The notes: generated by a model not told the origin, from the letters alone. Counted from the first letter of the stretch, positions 36,056 through 49,413 are shown. The stretch is 64,000 bases of DNA from Epiperipatus broadwayi (GCA_028023455.1 JAQFVV010012405.1:4093149-4157148); one strand, 5' to 3'. Program-made: numbers and translations.

Positions 36056-36875
36056 TAAAAATATTGGCTAAAATTAATAATTATATGGAAACGGTATTAT
36101 TTCGCCATCATCTCATTTCACCTACTATGTTTCATAGTAGTATCTTTTTCCTTAATGCAAACCCATCCCAGTCCATGTATATAAGCTTCTAATAATTTAT
36201 TTAATATGTAATAACATATATTTATGTTTATGTGCATATATTTGTATATGCACGCACATCTAATAGTCATATGAATATTCATATGTGTATAATGTATACA
36301 CATTTATAAATTTAAAAATTAATAAATGGATATAATTTAAATTAAGTTGTGTGAACATTGTTATATATGTGTAACTACCTACATATATGTGAAAGAAGCT
36401 GTAATGCAATAGATTTAAAAGCATTATAACTCTTTCAAATTAATTTAAATATTCATTATTTTAAATGCATTCGTATATAAATTTCAAATCCTGTGTTTGT
36501 CCCACACACATCTATAAGAAAATGTTTATGCACTTAAACACTTTTAATAAAAAGTTAGCTGTTTTTATAAAAAGATGTAAATTCTTAAAAAAACGTTTGT
36601 AAGTAATTAATAAAACTTGGAGTCAAAATGTTAATGTTTTTTAAAAATAAAAACTTAGAACAAGGAGTGACCTGTTTGACTGTTATTATTTTAGCCAAAA
36701 AATGACCAAAGATTTCATTTTTATGCATTTTAAATTACTGATAAAAACTTTGTAAAATGTTGTAAACAGGTCACCTGATTTACTGATTTTTTCTGGTATA
36801 AATATCTTTAAATTTTGTGTAGGGGAGTTTACTTTTTGGTTCACTTTGGTTCACTTTTATAATATTTGATGTGTA
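36056..36875. other. AT-rich interval inside the composite
   Basis: Left part of the sequence separating the LINE endonuclease and reverse transcriptase pieces. No gene recognised. A 10-bp inverted pair TGACCTGTTT/AAACAGGTCA lies at about 36667 and 36764, possibly another decayed fold-back. Confidence 0.4.
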
Positions 36876-37070
36876 ATTGTGGCCAGTCACTATGACCAAC
36901 TGGAAAATGGAGTTTGGTGGCTAAAGCCCTACCATTTGTCAGCTCTCTTTTCAAGATATCAATCTATGCAGATAGAAGAATGGGGAACATCAGTTAAACT
37001 ATTAAGAAGACATCAGAAATGGATCAGTCCAGCTGAGAATGATGATCAGTTACAGAAGCCTCAACAATGA
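36876..37070 (+). other. Unidentified short open frame with coding-like composition
   Basis: A 63-codon frame, opened after a TGA at 36867 and beginning at GTG 36879, ends at a TGA after 37067. Composition is clearly less AT-rich than the flanks, and the peptide is balanced and Trp/Gln/Glu-rich (NGVWWLKPYHL, YQSMQIEEWG, SPAENDDQLQKPQQ). No family recognised. It could be an exon captured by a transposable element, an exon of an undetected gene, or the last coding piece of the surrounding repeat. A conventional ATG start is absent and a polypyrimidine acceptor before it is not convincing. Confidence 0.25.
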
Positions 37071-37099
37071 AGATGTGGTAATAAATTTTCCTGCAGAGC

Positions 37100-38888
37100 T
37101 CTTTAAAAATAACTCTAATAAATTATCTAAAAGTTAAGCTAGCTTCTAATTTATAATGTGCACAAACTTCTAAACTATAATGTTCTAATAACTAAACAGA
37201 TTTAATCTGTAAAATATGATTTAAAATTATGCTAAAATTAGTATCTGTAAATTTGCCCATTCCTTTCTAAAACTCTAAGTGCTTGTAAATAGTAACTTAT
37301 TCAGTTATTATTTTATTAATGCTAATCTGTGGTCATGCTTTTCTTATTTGTTTTATATATGGTTATTTTATAATTTATGCTATGCCCAATTCAGAACAGA
37401 GATTGATTCTATGAATAAAATTTGAAATGAGAAATGATTAGAGACTCTCTCATAATTAAGTAATTTTGTTCTTTAGCACACACACAAATCTCCACTCTGA
37501 AGACCTACATATATTAATTAAGCTATTATGTTTAGCTTATTATTATTACTATTGTCATTAGAATTAGGTTTGCAAGTTAATAAAGTAATTAGTTAATAAA
37601 TGTAAGAATGGTTATAAAGCATTTTATATATATTGCTTAAGTCTCAAATATGCTTCATCCCTCTTTTGAATTATATTATAAACTGTGCAGATTTATTATT
37701 AAAATAGATTATTTTTAAGTATCTCTTTTATCATGTTTTAACAATGCTAATTATAAACTGGCATTTAATAAAATTTATAATTAGAACTGGCATATAGTAA
37801 TTTCACAGAACAAAACTATAGAATTTTGCATACTTTAAGTTAATAATTAATATTATGTTTAGCATGATGAATGTGTCTTTAGGAGGCACATGCATGCATT
37901 TACACCTTGCTGTATGTTTCTTATATGAATAGGCTTCTGGCTTTAATGGCCACCCCATCTTAGTTTAGATAGTTTTTCTTTAGAACTGGAATACGAGGGT
38001 CCAGATGATTTATAAGCTGCTCTGATCACTGAACTATATGTTCAATTTATTTATAATGAGTCATATAGTCCATGGGAACCTAGTACTTAGTACTGAATTC
38101 CCTGAGTAACTACATATTTGACACACACATTTCTAGTAATATATTTAACACCATAGTATCTGAAGTCATACTACAAAGCTCCAGTTCATTCCTCCGTAAT
38201 GTAATATTTCAGCATTGATCTGAACATATAATCTGGTTTTGTGCATATATAATCTGCATAGAGAGCCTATTGCAGCTTGTTAAGTGTTATTAAATGACTT
38301 TTATTAAATGTTATGGTGATAAACCATCATTCTTGCACTGACTTAACCATTGCAAATCTATAAGGAGGGCATAGTTAAATTTAGGCATAAATAGACTGTA
38401 GATTATTAAAATTGTAATAAATTCTTTTTAAATATAGTGCAGCAGATGAGATATCATTTCAAACTTGCTCATTATTGTTTACACCTGCATGTGTCCTTCA
38501 ATGCACTCTTATTTATTTAATTTATATTTATTATTAAAATATATTAAATTATAATAACTGTGTTGCATATCATTCATAATACATCCTAAATCTTAGTTAA
38601 AATTCTTAATAATAGTGTTAATTATTGATATATGCATTATTTAACCAGCCATAGAGGTGTGTGAGTTTACTAAGTACTGGTAATTTAGTTAATATTCTTT
38701 GAGTCTCTAGTTCCACCCTTTGCCGTTTTCGTGAACTAAGAAATTCCCAGTGTAGCCTCATATATGTCATTCATAGGTTAGTAAGTTATGGTGTGTTGGT
38801 GAAGGAACTGAGGTGTGATCTGATTCAAGGTCTCTTTGCTAGGATTCTGGATTTTATTGCATGAATGTACAAACTTGACCATTACAAT
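37100..38888 (+). repeat. kb-scale repeat, copy B (inserted in LINE)
   Basis: Clearly homologous to 25100-26330 from about 37740 rightward, ending at the same TTGACCATTACAATA boundary (38875-38888), where the LINE reading resumes at once. It extends further left than copy A; its true left end is not defined. No (TA)n expansion here, unlike copy A. No protein recognised except possibly the frame at 36876-37070. It lies in the sense orientation of the LINE. Confidence 0.7.
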
Positions 38889-40860
38889 ATAGAAAGAATG
38901 AAATTAAATAGAAAATTGTTGGAGCATATTAATAAAAGTGGAAGAGATGGGAATAAAAAGTTTTGGAAATACATAAAAGAAAGAAGAAATGTAGAGGAGA
39001 AAGAAATAGTATTGCTAGATGATGACAGAATAGAGTGTAGCTCCAGAGAAGAATTAGAGACAACTTAAGTATGTGATAGATATAAAAAAAGATGTTAGAT
39101 GTGAAGAGCAAAGTGATAACAAACATGAAAGCATATAGTAATAGAAATTTTAGGTTTACAAAAAATGAATTGAATGAGGCAGGGAAGAAATTTAAAAGTG
39201 GAAAGGCAAGAGATTTAGATGCATGGACAGCAGAGATGGTGATGAATTTAGAAAATCGGGCAAAATTAAACTTATTGTCATGTTTTAATAAAATAGCACA
39301 GAAGAAAGAATTTCCAGATAGTTAGAATAATACAAGAATGAGGCTACTATTTAAAGAAAAAGGTAAGGATTATAGAAAGTTAAGCAATTATATACTGATA
39401 GTGGTAATGCCAGTGTTATATAATAATATTATATAAAGTTTTTATATATGTGGTAGCTAGAAGACTCATAAAATGAATGGAAAAAAATAATATAATGGGA
39501 GAAATGCAAGGACATTTTTGATCAGATAGACATATAGGAGATAGTTTATTTGTAGGTACACAACCTATAAATGGAAGTAAAAATACAGGTAGACAGTTAT
39601 ATATGTTTTGTATTGATATAAAGAAGGTATATGATAGAGTAAATAGAAATAGTTTATGGGCAAGTTTAGTAAAATTGGGAATAGATGGAGCTTTAGTGGA
39701 TCTTAAGAGATTGTATGAAAATAATTACTATATGTATCAATTAGAAAATATAAAATCAGTTAATGTTTAAAATGGGGGGGGGGAGCTAAAGAAAGGAAGC
39801 CCTATATCACTTATTTTGTTGTATTTGAGAGAAACAGAGAGAGTAATAGAAAGACTAGGAAGAGGGATAGTGATACCATGAATAGGTGGCAAGGGAATAT
39901 ATACATTATCAGGTTTTTTATTTGTGGATGATGTCTTCTTGTGCACAGAAAGTAGAGAAGATATGGAAGTTATTCTGAAGACATGTGCAAGGGTGAATAA
40001 AGAGGTGGAAATTAAATTTAGTGAAGAAAAATCAAAAGTAATGATGATAAATGCAGGAGAAAGAGAAGAGAAATAATTTTTATTGAGGGATATAAAGTTA
40101 AATGTGATGAATACATATAACTCTTTGGAAACCATCTTAAGTAATCAGAGAAATTGCTTAAATAAATGGGAGAAAAAATAATAAATGAAGCAAAAAAAGA
40201 AAGGGAGTGATAAAGAAATTAACATTGTTTTCATAGAATAAATGTGATGTAGTTAGAATTGTGTGGAAGGGAATGACAGTAGCAGTGCTAACATATGGTA
40301 ATAATGTGTTATGTATTAGTAAAGGGGTATTAGATTACTTAGAAAAAATACAAAGAGAAGTAGAATATATACATTAGATGCAGATGTGTTGACAGCAAAG
40401 GAGGCAATTCAAGGAGAAATGGAATAGTCAAGTTTTTATATGAGAGATGCAAAAAGCAAAATGAAAATGTTCAGTAGATTGCAATTTATGGAAAATAAAA
40501 GTATAACCAAAATAGTATTAATTAGGTTATAAGTAAAGAACAGGCAACAAGATGGGTGAGAAAAGTAGTATGGTATGCAGAAGATTTGGATAATAAATTT
40601 ATATCAGTATAGTTATACAAAAGTTGGGATGATTGTACTAGGAGAATTGTTCAGTGTTATAATGGCAAGGAATGGGATAGAAGAATTGATGTGTTAATAA
40701 AAATAGGGAATTAGGAATGATGGAGAACTAGTATGGAGAGTAAAAAGAATTTAAATATATACAGAAGTAAACAGAGTATTGGGTATGAGTTAATTTACAA
40801 CAATAGCAAGGAAAGTAGTTTACTGTTTAAGGCTTGAACAGAGTCTTTAGAAACAAAGGA
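38889..40860 (+). pseudogene. LINE remnant: reverse transcriptase domain
   Basis: Broken frames give, in order, the pre-RT linker (NKSGRDGNKKFWKYIKERR, 38931-38985), SGKARDLDAWTAEM near 39197-39235 (RT motif region 0/1), IDIKKVYDRVNRNSLW near 39614-39660 (motif A, with the Asp of IDIKKVYD), and FVDDVFLC near 39921-39945 (motif C, catalytic DD intact). The thumb and downstream region follows to about 40850 (TRRIVQCYNG, ESLETKEYTHKWK). Multiple stops, frameshifts and a G10 run near 39775. Family: APE-type non-LTR element with a C-terminal zinc knuckle, clade not determined. The 3' part continues at about 42430 beyond a PLE insertion. Pieces 35255-36055, this one and 42430-42900 form one dismembered copy. 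Confidence 0.85.
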
Positions 40861-40869
40861 ATATACACA

Positions 40870-42320
40870 TAAATGGAAATGACTCCAAATCCAAAACATA
40901 ACCAATGGTTTCACTGCTCCAAGCAGACTTTTCACGTGTAAAAAACTACAAAACAACATGATATTTACATGATATTTCTTAGGCTTTTGATAAGATTAAT
41001 AATTTTAAAATGGAAAGTAACTGGGTATTTGGTAGTTTAAATATTTCAAATATGTATCAGTCTGTTAATAAATTAAGCAGTATTGATGTTCTTATATCTG
41101 TGTTGATTAAGCAAGGATCTTTTTCAAAAAAGAAAATTAAAGTATTCAAAGATTTGCTTTTATTATTAGAGGATTCTATGTATTTTACTTATAATAGTAA
41201 TTTTTATAAAATTAAAAAAGGTTGGATAATAGGTTATACTATTTCACCTTTAATTGGTTCAGTTTATATTAATTATTTGGAAGAGGAAATTATTAAAAAG
41301 AACTAGTTTATATTTAAAATTATTTGTTAGATATGTGGATGATAGTTTGTTTGTAGTTGAGAATGATAAATTGAAGGAATTGGTAAATGAAGTTTAGTTG
41401 TTTTGATCCTTCTATAAAATACGTGGTAAAAGGGGAGGAGTTAGATTTCATTCAATTAAAATGCTTAGATCTATTGGTGATTAAAAATGTAAAGACTAAT
41501 TGTTTAGTATGTAGTCATTATGTTAAAAGTAAAAAATTAATTTCTATAATTAAACTTGATAGCTATCAGTCTGTATCTCATAAAGTAGCTGCTTTAAGAA
41601 ATTATTGTTATAGGAATAAGAAATGAAATAAATTCTAGTGGTAACTTTGTTTCACAAAGGTCAGTTTTATAAAGATTATTTGAGTGTTGGCTACTCTGAT
41701 AAATTTGTTATAAATATTTTATTTAATAGTAATATTTGTAAGGATGTAAAGGATAAAGAAAAATATGATTTTATTTTTTTGCCATTTAAATTGACTTCTT
41801 ATAAAATTGTACGTAAAAATAGTAATTTGTTTGGAAATAAGAAAATAGCTTGGAAAAGGGTATTAATTTGAATAATTTTTTAAATAATACAAAGGAAATT
41901 TTTGATAGAAAGACTATTCCTGGTGGAGTGTATATTATCCCTTGTTTGTGTAAGAAGGTTTATATAGATCAGAGTAGTTTGAGCTTAAGTGAAAAAATAA
42001 AGTACATAAAAGTAGGGTTAGAAATAAATATATTAGTTCTGCTTTGACTGTCCATGAAAAAGATTCAGGTCACACTATTAATTTTGATTAAGCTAAGGTT
42101 GTCTTCTTTGAGAACAATGAAATAAAAAGAAGAATCAAAGAGTCTTTATCATTGAAAATTTATTATTCTGAAGCAATTAACTTATTTAAAAGTTCTTTTA
42201 ATATTAAGCGTGGATGGGAAGTAAATGGAATTGTGAATAATGTTTAATATAAATATGATGTTGTTTTGTAGTTCTTTACACTTGAGATGTCTGCTTGTAG
42301 CAGTGAAACTATTGACTGTG
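40870..42320 (+). pseudogene. Penelope-like element remnant: RT and GIY-YIG endonuclease
   Basis: Reads as a PLE: finger/palm region (LNISNMYQSVNKL, SIDVLISVLIKQG), YFTYNSNFYKIKKGWIIGY near 41180-41240, YVDDSLFVVEND near 41331-41370 (catalytic YVDD), SYQSVSHKVAALRNY near 41560-41605 (a thumb motif typical of PLEs), LPFKLTSYKI, then GGVYIIPCLCKKVYIDQSS near 41920-41976 (GIY-YIG with Asp where Gly is usual), and HEKDSGHTI with a short C-terminal tail to 42247. About five frame breaks; individual open stretches reach 98 codons. It lies between the last RT-side LINE piece and the LINE zinc knuckle, so it inserted into the LINE. Its 3' end recurs at 24945-25095. Confidence 0.85.
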
Positions 42321-42429
42321 TATTGGATTTTATTTTCTTGAGTAGTCTGTTTGAGTTTTGGATTTGGGGTAATTTTGATTATTTATTGACTAGTTTAGCT
42401 TTATGCATGTAATGTTTACATAATTGGAA

Positions 42430-42900
42430 AAAATAGGGGTGATTTAATCTGAAAGTTATGTAAGGAAGGCATACAAAATATTAGACATTTACTAATTGAA
42501 TATAAGTGCCTGTAATCAGAAAGGCTACAAATAATAAAGTTGTGGGAGAATAAATATAAACAAAGTGATTATACAGAAAGTGGGTTCTTGGTTTTTATGC
42601 TGGATTTCTGAAAAGATAATGAGGATTTAGATATAAATATCATGGGGTTGACAAAGATTATATCGTGGAAATGGGATGGAGCAAGATAGAGAAGAACATG
42701 GGAAAAATTAAGGTGTAGAATGAAAAGGGAAGATAAGGTGGCTAACAGCTTTCTCTGGGCATAATGTTTGAGAGATTCCTGACTGTGAAAAAAAGGAGCC
42801 ACAATGCATCACCCTGCAAACATTTCCTGTTGGGCTTTCCATAACAGATGACATTATAGCACTGATTCTTTTAACATCTTTACTCACATTAAGCTTTAAA
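42430..42900 (+). pseudogene. LINE remnant: C-terminal zinc knuckle and 3' end
   Basis: Translation gives LCKEGIQNIRHLLIEYKCL, a CCHC-type knuckle in which the first Cys codon has become TGA and the last Cys codon TAT. SERLQIIKLWENKYKQSD, NIMGLTKIISWKWDGAR and finally REDKVANSFLWA with a stop at about 42763 follow. This continues the LINE interrupted at 40860 by the PLE. The 3' region matches 34400-34560. Minus-strand frames here are shadows. Confidence 0.78.
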
Positions 42901-43560
42901 CACATTTGGGGTTTAAACAATATTCATATATTATAAAATTTCCATTTATAGAATATTTATCATTATTTTTTCAACATCTGTCATTGACAAATGCCCTCCA
43001 GTGGCAGAAACTGAAAAGTAAAATCCTGAAATCAATTCCAGCACTGGTATTGTAGATACTGAAACTTATTGTCTTCTGTAATTTAAAACATTGGTAATGT
43101 CCCAAACTCTGGAATGTGACATTCTAGGTTCAATTCCAATGCTAATGTTTTTGGCCCTTTAACTTCTTATGGACTCTCAAGTCAGAAAGACGTCCAATTG
43201 TTTGTTTTTTATTTATTGATAAATTATAATCTTAATGCAATATATTTTTGCATAGATATTTTTTAAGATTTGAATTGACTTTTGTTTTAATAATACTAGA
43301 TAGGTTATTAGATGAATGGCATAATACATAGAACTTAAATCACATTGTGTGACAAGTTTTTTAATAATAGAGTAGGCCATTAGATGGTATAATACTTAAA
43401 ATTCAAGTCACATATGATTTTTTTAATGATTTTTTGAGATATTTAACAATTTGGGAAAATAAATAAAGTGATATATTAGTTTTTAAATATCTAAAATTTA
43501 GTATAAGAAGTTATTAGTCTATAATAAGAGCATCTAGATTGTCTATTCCTAGATGCTTTC
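42901..43560. other. AT-rich interval with SINE-like relics
   Basis: 43000-43190 contains two related segments (CCTGAAATCAATTCCAGCACTGG and a GGTTCAATTCCAATGC box B-like piece) resembling 34185-34260. No gene recognised. Confidence 0.4.
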
Positions 43561-43579
43561 AAACACAAATATGTCATCC

Positions 43580-44560
43580 CCACTACATATGATTTGTGAT
43601 GAAGCAACAACTACCTATGCAAATATAATGAAAACTCTGAAAATGTCATGGTTAATGCATAATGATAAAATCAATACAAGCAAGGATTAGAAAAAAATTG
43701 CAGGTAATAAATAACATCAGCTTAGCATCAATATTAATATTTCACAGGCTTACAATCTAAGACATTATAAAACTTGGATATTCTCTTATGTAATTCTAAG
43801 TTGTTTATATACTAGATTCACAAGAGGATTGAACAAAACAAATCTTCAAAAAACAACAAAGATTCAACTCATCTATACCATGGGAACTGTTCCAATCATT
43901 TAAATCCTTCTTCACAAACAGGTCAATTGTGCTTTCAGTCATGAATATCAACTTCTCACTATACCATTTCCAAAGAACTTCTCTATGATACTTTAAGTGC
44001 TAATAATACATGGGACACTGTTTGACAAATATCTGAATGTCCAATCCCAGATATTGTATTAATATTTTTCAGAGGTAACCAGAGGGATAGCTTTATAATA
44101 ACAATTAATACATTGGGTAAATATGCTTTGGTCAAAGTAAATGAGCAAAGTGAAAATTACATCAAATTGCATATATAAATTATACAATTAATAACTTTCA
44201 TAAACTGATGCTGTTATTAGGAATAGTAGATGAATTTCAAGCAACTTACATAAAAAGATAAGCTGGTTCCTGTGTATGAAAATACATATGAGCTCAAAGT
44301 AAGACTACATAAAGGCATAACCCTAATAATATATCTACTCAAGTAACAGATCAAGAAGCTACTCTGTTATTAATAATCTTGCAACCTTAAGCCTCATTTC
44401 TTCCACTGTAAGGAATGTGGATATGTAATCAGTGTTTGCCTTAAATTTCATTGTCAACACTGTAATATGATAGCCACATAATCACATCAGTGTCCAAGCA
44501 AGAATCAAATACAATATCTATAAATTCCTCAACCAACATATAAAAGAAGAAAAAAATACT
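43580..44560 (+). pseudogene. Possible gag/ORF1-like remnant
   Basis: Less AT-biased than the flanks, and conceptual plus-strand translation across stops gives ANIMKTLKMSW near 43615-43650 and, near 44390-44470, FFHCKECGYVISV.. followed by FHCQHC, a cysteine/histidine cluster suggesting a degraded zinc knuckle as in gag or LINE ORF1 proteins. No open frame exceeds a few dozen codons. Assignment is speculative; an unrelated repeat is equally possible. Confidence 0.22.
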
Positions 44561-46635
44561 TATTGCAAACTGACAAGACAGATATAATCACAAGAAACAA
44601 CATTGAAACAAACTTGGATTTTAACCATTTAAACCTCTAATATGCTAAACACCACAGACTCTACTCACATGCATAAATATGTAAAGAAATATCAATAATA
44701 ATGACAATCATATTCATCATCAAATTGATTAATAAAACTTCAAAGTGAAATAATGGATACTGCAAGTACCAATCAAATGCAACTAAACATGGATGCAAGT
44801 GACTTTATTATCAAATATAAAACTGGAAGGACCCTGCGTAAAATATATGGAAGGTAAAAAATATATAATTATGAATAATAGTGATAAAAGATTTTTTATT
44901 TTGTGAAGAGATGAATTATTTAGTGAAGAGATGAAAAAAATAAAAACAACAATAGTACATAATAGATTCATTTTCTGTGAAAACATTATCTGCAATGGCG
45001 GAAGTAAGTGTATCATGTTCTGACCACTTAAATTATAACAAAATTTCAGCCAAGCTTTCAGAGCTGTCACTAAAGGAATTAGATTATTTTCTAGAAAGCA
45101 TTATTAATTAATTATATGCAATAATCGCTAATCTCATTATATAGATCGAAAGTTTACGCATAATAAATATATTTAAGTCAGGTAATTGTTCTTTCATTAA
45201 TTATAATTAATTAAATTTATTGTCTTCTCTTTAATTTGTGAAAGACTAACATGTTAATTAATATAGATGCATTAATTTCAGAGGATTAAACATTATGAAG
45301 AAAAACTTTCTTTTGAACAATGGCACAATATTATTAAACCACATGTACTTAAATTACTCCAGACAAAAATTTATAGTATTTCCAAGATCGACCCAACTAT
45401 CTCCTTAATCTAGGGAACACGTTATTCTCCAGGATATTTTTTATCCATCAGTAAGTACTGAAATCATTGTAAATGAGATAGTCTCATAAAATTATATAAA
45501 TTAATCTGCATACATCAATTAAAACAATACAATATCAATGTATACCGACCATAATAGTACACTTATTCTAACTCTAAATCCTATATTTGTTTCATATCCT
45601 CATCTATTGTTGTTATTAGAGAATTTTAATATGTTGCATAACAGCTTTGTTATAAAATGGATACATACACTAAACTATCCATCATAAATTTCATAAGTTA
45701 AGTTAGGATTATTCTATGTACATTATAAGATATGGGAGTATTATAAGGTAGTTTTTGTCATATAAATTAAGTAGCGGTAATATTCTTATGCCATTAGGAG
45801 TACATCTTTTGGGATACATCCTCAATGATAAACCTAATGTTTCATAATTTTGTATTAGTATTTTAATCGGCCCATTTGTTAGTAGTAAGTAATGAGCTAA
45901 TTATAATTTACATTGTTAGTATAATAGATGAGATGAGCATATAATTTGAACCCTGATTACTTATTATTGTTATTATTATTATTATAAATTAACTTGGTTA
46001 ATTTATTATATTTAATTGTTACGAAATATTAATTTTGGTAGATATTAGACATTAGAAGTGCATTTTGAGTTAGTTATAAATGTACTTATTTTTAATAGTT
46101 ATTGTTTACATAACTTGATTATTATTATATTTATCAATAGTTAGCAGAGAGTCTTTAGGTTATATTTGTCTAGATTGCTTAAGCATAGGGTACAATATAT
46201 AGTTTTATATCCCACTCTGACGTTTATGTAAACAAAAATACGCTTGTTTGGAGGTCTTGGTAAAACTCCATCTATTGAATATATATAAACATTCAGTTCA
46301 TGATTTAATTACCATTAATTTTAATTATTTTTTTAAACAAATTTAGTGACAAAATTTTATAGGCCATATAAATCACTATAGAATGCTCTTTGAGAAAAAA
46401 TTCACAATTTATCACTATTTTTTATTTAAATTACACAATCATTTTTAATGATTTTTGATTTAGTGTGATATGTATTATACCTCCTTTAATTAGATTTAAA
46501 ATAGATATTGTCATATTAAAAATATATTGTCATGCTTTTTTATATTATTAACTGCTTAAGATCATCAAGTAATGATTATCTTAATTTTGGAGTTATTATA
46601 AATATGTTGGGATACAAAATAATATTCACAATTCA
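44561..46635. other. AT-rich region without recognisable gene
   Basis: The 95-codon minus-strand frame at 44783-45070 is hydrophobic by composition and has no recognisable homology. Nothing else stands out. Confidence 0.45.
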
Positions 46636-46638
<3 letters not shown>

Positions 46639-46669
<31 letters not shown>

Positions 46670-46788
46670 GTTGTTGTTGTTGTTGTTGTTATTATTATAA
46701 TTATTATTATTATTATTATTATAATTATTATTATTATTACTACTACTAACTATTATTATTATTATTATTATTATTATTGTTGTTGTTG

Positions 46789-46860
<72 letters not shown>

Positions 46861-46884
46861 TTATTATTATTATTATTATTATTA
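46639..46884 (+). repeat. Complex trinucleotide microsatellite
   Basis: Blocks of TTA, TTG (twice), TTA, ACT, TTA, TTG, TTA, CTA and TTA repeats in succession. The order TTA-TTG-TTA occurs twice, suggesting slippage plus point changes that spread as blocks. The long frames on both strands here are repeat artefacts. Confidence 0.96.
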
Positions 46885-49310
46885 TGTAATATGATCGATA
46901 GTTTCTTGCATTAATTTTTATATCTGATTTAAAAAATATTACATAAATTTGGATATATATTTTGATATGGTTCTGCATGAACATTTTATTGCATATTTTA
47001 ACAACAATAGACTTAAATATATAAATAACAAGTTATCCTTTCATATATGTGCATGTTAAATGTGTGTGTGTATTTAGATTGTGTAAATTTAAAATCACAT
47101 ATATTTTAAAGTAATATTGTTATTAAAAATATATAAAATGTAACAATCTTCTTGTTAAACAAGCAAATGTATTTTTTTAAAGAAGAAATTGTAAAATCAT
47201 TGTTCGGGAATGCTGTGTCATTAGTGAGTTTTAATTAAGTAGAATAAGCACTCAAAGGATTAAGTGACAATTTTGAGACAATTATTTGATACTGTATCTA
47301 GGTCAATGACCTATAGTTTATGTCAATAAGCAAATTATATAAATCACTTCAGTTGGTGCACTGTAGCATGTGGTAAATTTTAAAATGTAATACATTTTTT
47401 TAAAAAAATGTTGAATGTAATTCACACAATGGAAAGCTAAGTAGGAAATAGCATTTACTCCAAAAGACAATTTGTCTCTTGTAAGATTAGCCTATTATAA
47501 CAACTAAGAAATGAACTTTTTTTAAATGCATTCTAAAAAAATTATAAAATGCTTGTAAAGTTTTGCTATATAAAGTAATATATGCTAATATATAATTTTC
47601 CAGGATTATGATGAAATAAAATAATGATTTGAATTTTATAAATAACAATCTAATGATTTTAAGAAGTATAAAACAATGCTTATTATATTGTGTTGTCTAA
47701 AATAGTAAACTTCATTATAACTTGCTATGGATTATTTATTTAAATAAACCTTGAATATTTAAAAGAAAAGGAAAATGGACTCTTGGAATTATGGTACCTT
47801 TAAAAAATATCATTTCATAGATTTTTTTTGTGAATTTAACAAAGGAACTAGGATAATTAAACTCTATATTATGGACTTTTTTAATATTTATTATTCAAGT
47901 GACAGATCATATGTCTTATTTATGATATAGTAAAAAAATATATTGAAAGCATGATAGGCAGTAATAAAGCTAAATATTAAAAAATGACTTATTCTGTGAA
48001 TATTTTCATTTTACTAGATATTATGTTGATTCAGAAAAGAAGAAAATTTATACCAATCAAATTTCATAATTATTTATATTATTGTTGTTTTAATCTCATT
48101 TAATGTGTATATATATATATATATGTGTGTGTAGGTATATATATAAATAAACAACCAGAAAGAAAATCTTAGTAATTCTAAAATAAAATTTAAACAATTA
48201 TAGTAAACTTTTATTTAATGACTTATTTTCATTTGTTTATAGATGATCGTAAATATTATAAATGAAATATATATAAAATAAAAAAATGATTATCATTTGA
48301 GATATGTAATATGTTGTTCATCAAATAACAATTATAATAAATTGATTACCTTATTTGTGACATAAATGATCAGTAAGCCAACTAAAACTGATTAACATTT
48401 TCTTTTATATATTTATATTGTCTATTGAAATAGTAAACCAACATTTTCTTCGTGGTAAATCTGTGCAATGTCTTAGCATCATATTATAGTCAAAACAAGT
48501 ACAATATTTTATAGTAAATTATTTCAAGATATTAAATATACTACTCAATATTTTATTCAGTTTGTAAACAAAAATGTTTTATTTATTAAACTTGAATTAA
48601 TAGACTTATTTGATTTGATATATAATAATAATAATGTCTCTATGCAATCATAAACATTTAAAATTTAATTAACAAAATAACATAGCTTTTATTGCTTTAT
48701 CAAAAGTGAACTTAATCTTTTCATAGACATCAATTCGTATTATTCAAACATAATGAGCTAGTCAATAAATTATTGATACAGAACTTTATATATAATCATC
48801 AAGCTTAAATCATTTTATTCATCCTTTAACATTATTATAAATTTTAATATATAACAATAAAAGCGTTATTTCGTTAATTAATCTTGATATAAACTGTTAA
48901 CTAATATATCTGTTATTTCATGAATTAATCTGAAAGGATTAACTAATACATCTGTTATAAATTTTCAAGTGCATTATTTTTTATTTTGGGTATTACAATT
49001 TTGGCATCCAGTCAGGTTATTATTAGTTTAACAAATAAATAATAATTTTAAACTTTAGTCTAGTATAGATTTTTGCTTACTTTGTTAATAGTGCTTAAAT
49101 AAAATTATTGCTTAAGTTTATTCCATTACAAATTTGACTTGCTCAATTTGTGTGGTTCTATTAATTTCAATTGGCCCATTTACATCATTATAGATTTGGT
49201 GTACCAAAAAAACACTTGGGCAACTATAAGAGGACTTGCCCAATTTATGCTGTTACATTATATATTCTATACTTAGTTCCTTTTTTTTCTCCACATTTTT
49301 TTATTATTTG
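46885..49310. other. AT-rich region without recognisable gene
   Basis: A short TA/TG tract lies at 48108-48142. No coding region or identifiable element was found. Confidence 0.5.
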
Positions 49311-49413
49311 TAATATATAGGGTATATGAGCACAGACTTTCAAACGACTCACCACTCTCCACTCTATCTCATAACACTGATACACTTGAACACATATAAG
49401 TCGAAAGGATAAA

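Noticed and set aside
36118-36303. 61-codon minus-strand frame with His/Tyr/Ile repeats
   Set aside because: Comes from low-complexity ATAT/GTAT sequence; no homology recognised.
46532-46984. 120- and 139-codon frames on both strands
   Set aside because: Products of the mosaic trinucleotide array.
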